A stretch of 64,000 nt of DNA from Pirellulales bacterium (lineage in GTDB: Bacteria; Planctomycetota; Planctomycetia; Pirellulales; JACPPG01), in assembly GCA_036499395.1 (NCBI GenBank), contig DASYDW010000116.1, forward strand, positions 62,001-126,000. Reading direction: 5' to 3'. Shown here piece after piece: positions 62,839 through 64,000 of this stretch; the stretch's first letter is position 1, and each line of letters opens with the position of its first letter. A program made the position numbers and the translations under genes. A model generated the notes under the pieces. That model was given only the letters and a program-made list of their open reading frames with translations, was not told the DNA's origin and did not search any database.

Positions 62839-63929
62839 GAGAGGATCTCCCCGATGTAAGTGTGAAAGCCGTGAATCGTTGGGTTCCACGTCGGGGCACC
62901 GCCACCGTTGTGCGGATGATAGCTGATGAGGCACCAAGTTCGGCCATCGGCAGTAATGCGTGCCGCCTCAAGCTGCCCTTTAACGCGACCGATGAGCGGA
63001 GAATTCTCCGGCAGATATGCCCCATCGAGCATTTGCCCCGGATAGCCGCCCGGAATTTTCACGAGAACATCTGTGGCCGACATCTCGAAACCTGGTCGCG
63101 TGCGCAGCGCCCGATAGATCACAGCCGTACTGTCCTTCGCGTAGGCCGCGTGTTGGCCGCCGGCTTGCAGCAATCCAAGCTCACGCTGGACGCGAGATTC
63201 TTCATAGCCGCCATCGACCTTCTTCCGGACAACGTCGAAGACTTGGCAACTATGAATGTCAACGGTTTCGTTGGCGCCAATTTCTCGATTGCCCTCGCTC
63301 ACCAACCAGACACGCGTCTCCGACGGCTTCTCCGGATAGACAAGGGCAGCGATCTGGTCATGGGTCATCTTCGCCAAGACTCCCTCTGCCTCGGTGAACT
63401 CCCGCGCGTTCACGGTGATATGCAACCCAGCCTCGATCTCTCGCGTATAAAATACGGGACCATCAATGAATCGAATCAGCTCTTCGACAACGATCCCTTC
63501 ATCGCGCGGTCCTTCAGAATCGCGAAACAATTGAGCACGAGCGTGAACACCAAAAAGTTCTCGGAGCACCTGGCTCGTAAAGGAGGGCTGGATAGTTATC
63601 TCCGGGCGATCATCGACGAAGTAAGCAAGCTTCGGCGGCGATGCGCAATGCTCCCGCGGCTGAACCTCGCATTTCGCGAGACTGTAAAAGACGTTTCCCT
63701 CGCCGAGATCTATTGTCTGGCCATTTTCCAAAACCACGTCGTCGGGCGAATTGTGGTCTCGAACAAGAACCTGATCGTCGCCGAGTCCAGCCTGTGCCTT
63801 GATAAGGCTCACCGGAGCCCGGCGCTGCGGAACGGGAATGTTCACGTCGTTGACCAGCGCGGCCCACTTCACGGGATGACATGCCGCACCTGTCGAGTCA
63901 TTGGTCGGGGATTGCTCATTTTCGGCCAT
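62817..63929 (-). CDS. Triple ubiquitin-like (multiubiquitin) domains fused to prokaryotic E2-like domain
   Basis: The 370-residue protein has three successive beta-grasp repeats of the multiubiquitin type at about 20-87 (VKWAALVNDVNIPV...), 98-165 (LAYFVDDRPEITIQP...) and 168-237 (LHITVNAREFTEAEG...). At 240-241 a Gly-Gly follows (RKKVDGGYEESR), and then an E2-fold domain of the Prok-E2_E type: VLVKIPGGYPGQMLDGAYLP and WCLISYHPHN...WNP. Cys333 is the only cysteine in that domain and precedes, rather than follows, the HPHN segment. AGGAGG lies eight bases before ATG 63929. It heads the operon with the JAB-E1 gene. Confidence 0.85.
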   Translation of the reverse strand: MAENEQSPTNDSTGAACHPVKWAALVNDVNIPVPQRRAPVSLIKAQAGLGDDQVLVRDHNSPDDVVLENGQTIDLGEGNVFYSLAKCEVQPREHCASPPKLAYFVDDRPEITIQPSFTSQVLRELFGVHARAQLFRDSEGPRDEGIVVEELIRFIDGPVFYTREIEAGLHITVNAREFTEAEGVLAKMTHDQIAALVYPEKPSETRVWLVSEGNREIGANETVDIHSCQVFDVVRKKVDGGYEESRVQRELGLLQAGGQHAAYAKDSTAVIYRALRTRPGFEMSATDVLVKIPGGYPGQMLDGAYLPENSPLIGRVKGQLEAARITADGRTWCLISYHPHNGGGAPTWNPTIHGFHTYIGEILSWLHDLN

Positions 63930-63965
63930 AATGTGGCCCTCCTACTGAAAAGGTTTCTCTAATCT

Positions 63966-63996
63966 GTCCGGCTCTTTCCGGACTGTGCTCATTATA
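63966..63996 (-). promoter_or_regulatory. Probable promoter -10 and inverted repeat upstream of the ubiquitin-like operon
   Basis: On the minus strand TATAAT (63996-63991) is followed seven bases later by GTCCGG-AAAGAG-CCGGAC (63983-63966), a perfect 6-base inverted repeat that begins about where transcription should start. It could be an operator or a 5' leader hairpin. The -35 box would lie beyond the window end. The ribosome site AGGAGG is at about 63938-63943. Confidence 0.55.
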
Positions 63997-64000
63997 TCAA

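Overview
The window looks like a piece of a planctomycete chromosome, most likely of the Pirellulales type. The evidence is its gene families: a secreted cytochrome-c/DUF1549/DUF1553 protein next to a DUF1501 protein, a DUF1080 protein, a zinc-ribbon Ser/Thr kinase with TPRs, a TMTC-like membrane/TPR protein, a Cys-rich YTV-repeat envelope protein and a MoxR-DUF58-VWA operon. No rRNA, complete tRNA, CRISPR array, integrase or transposase was found.

Bases 1 to about 45.9 kb are G+C-rich core-like chromosome. In order they hold: a cut-off acyl-CoA synthetase, an HD-domain protein, a secreted glycosidase-like protein, a very large orphan membrane protein, a TMTC-like TPR protein, a cytochrome b/molybdopterin fusion, a PQQ-like propeller, a phosphate permease, an esterase, an acyltransferase-like protein, a receptor-type kinase, a second AMP-ligase, DUF1080, DUF2585, the cytochrome/DUF1501 pair, two tandem paralogous polytopic membrane proteins, the seven-gene MoxR/DUF58/VWA/TPR operon on the minus strand, and the YTV protein with a clear promoter and terminator.

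Near 45.9 kb there is a 42-base 3' part of a tRNA-Arg gene with no 5' half. This is the usual scar of an element integrated into a tRNA gene. From there to the window end the DNA is visibly less G+C-rich and of accessory type. It holds an MT-A70 adenine methyltransferase, a small zinc-ribbon protein, two paralogous small proteins each with a structured leader and a terminator, an SGNH hydrolase, a secreted VCBS/FG-GAP protein, a plasmid-like backbone (ParA, a partner gene, a decayed second copy of the partner, iteron-like repeats and a Rep-like protein), a 5'-truncated type III restriction nuclease behind a hairpin cluster, and finally a defence-type operon.

That operon (63929 down to 57632, minus strand) is the main discovery candidate. 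Its first gene encodes three ubiquitin-like domains fused to an E2-like domain, with a Gly-Gly at the junction. The second encodes a JAB/JAMM peptidase fused to an E1-like adenylyltransferase. The third and fourth encode an AAA+ ATPase and a subtilisin-like protease resembling the IetAS antiphage pair. Two of the three junctions are short start/stop overlaps, and a promoter -10 with an inverted repeat precedes the first gene. The arrangement suggests ubiquitin-like tagging coupled to an ATPase/protease effector in one transcription unit. That function is inference.
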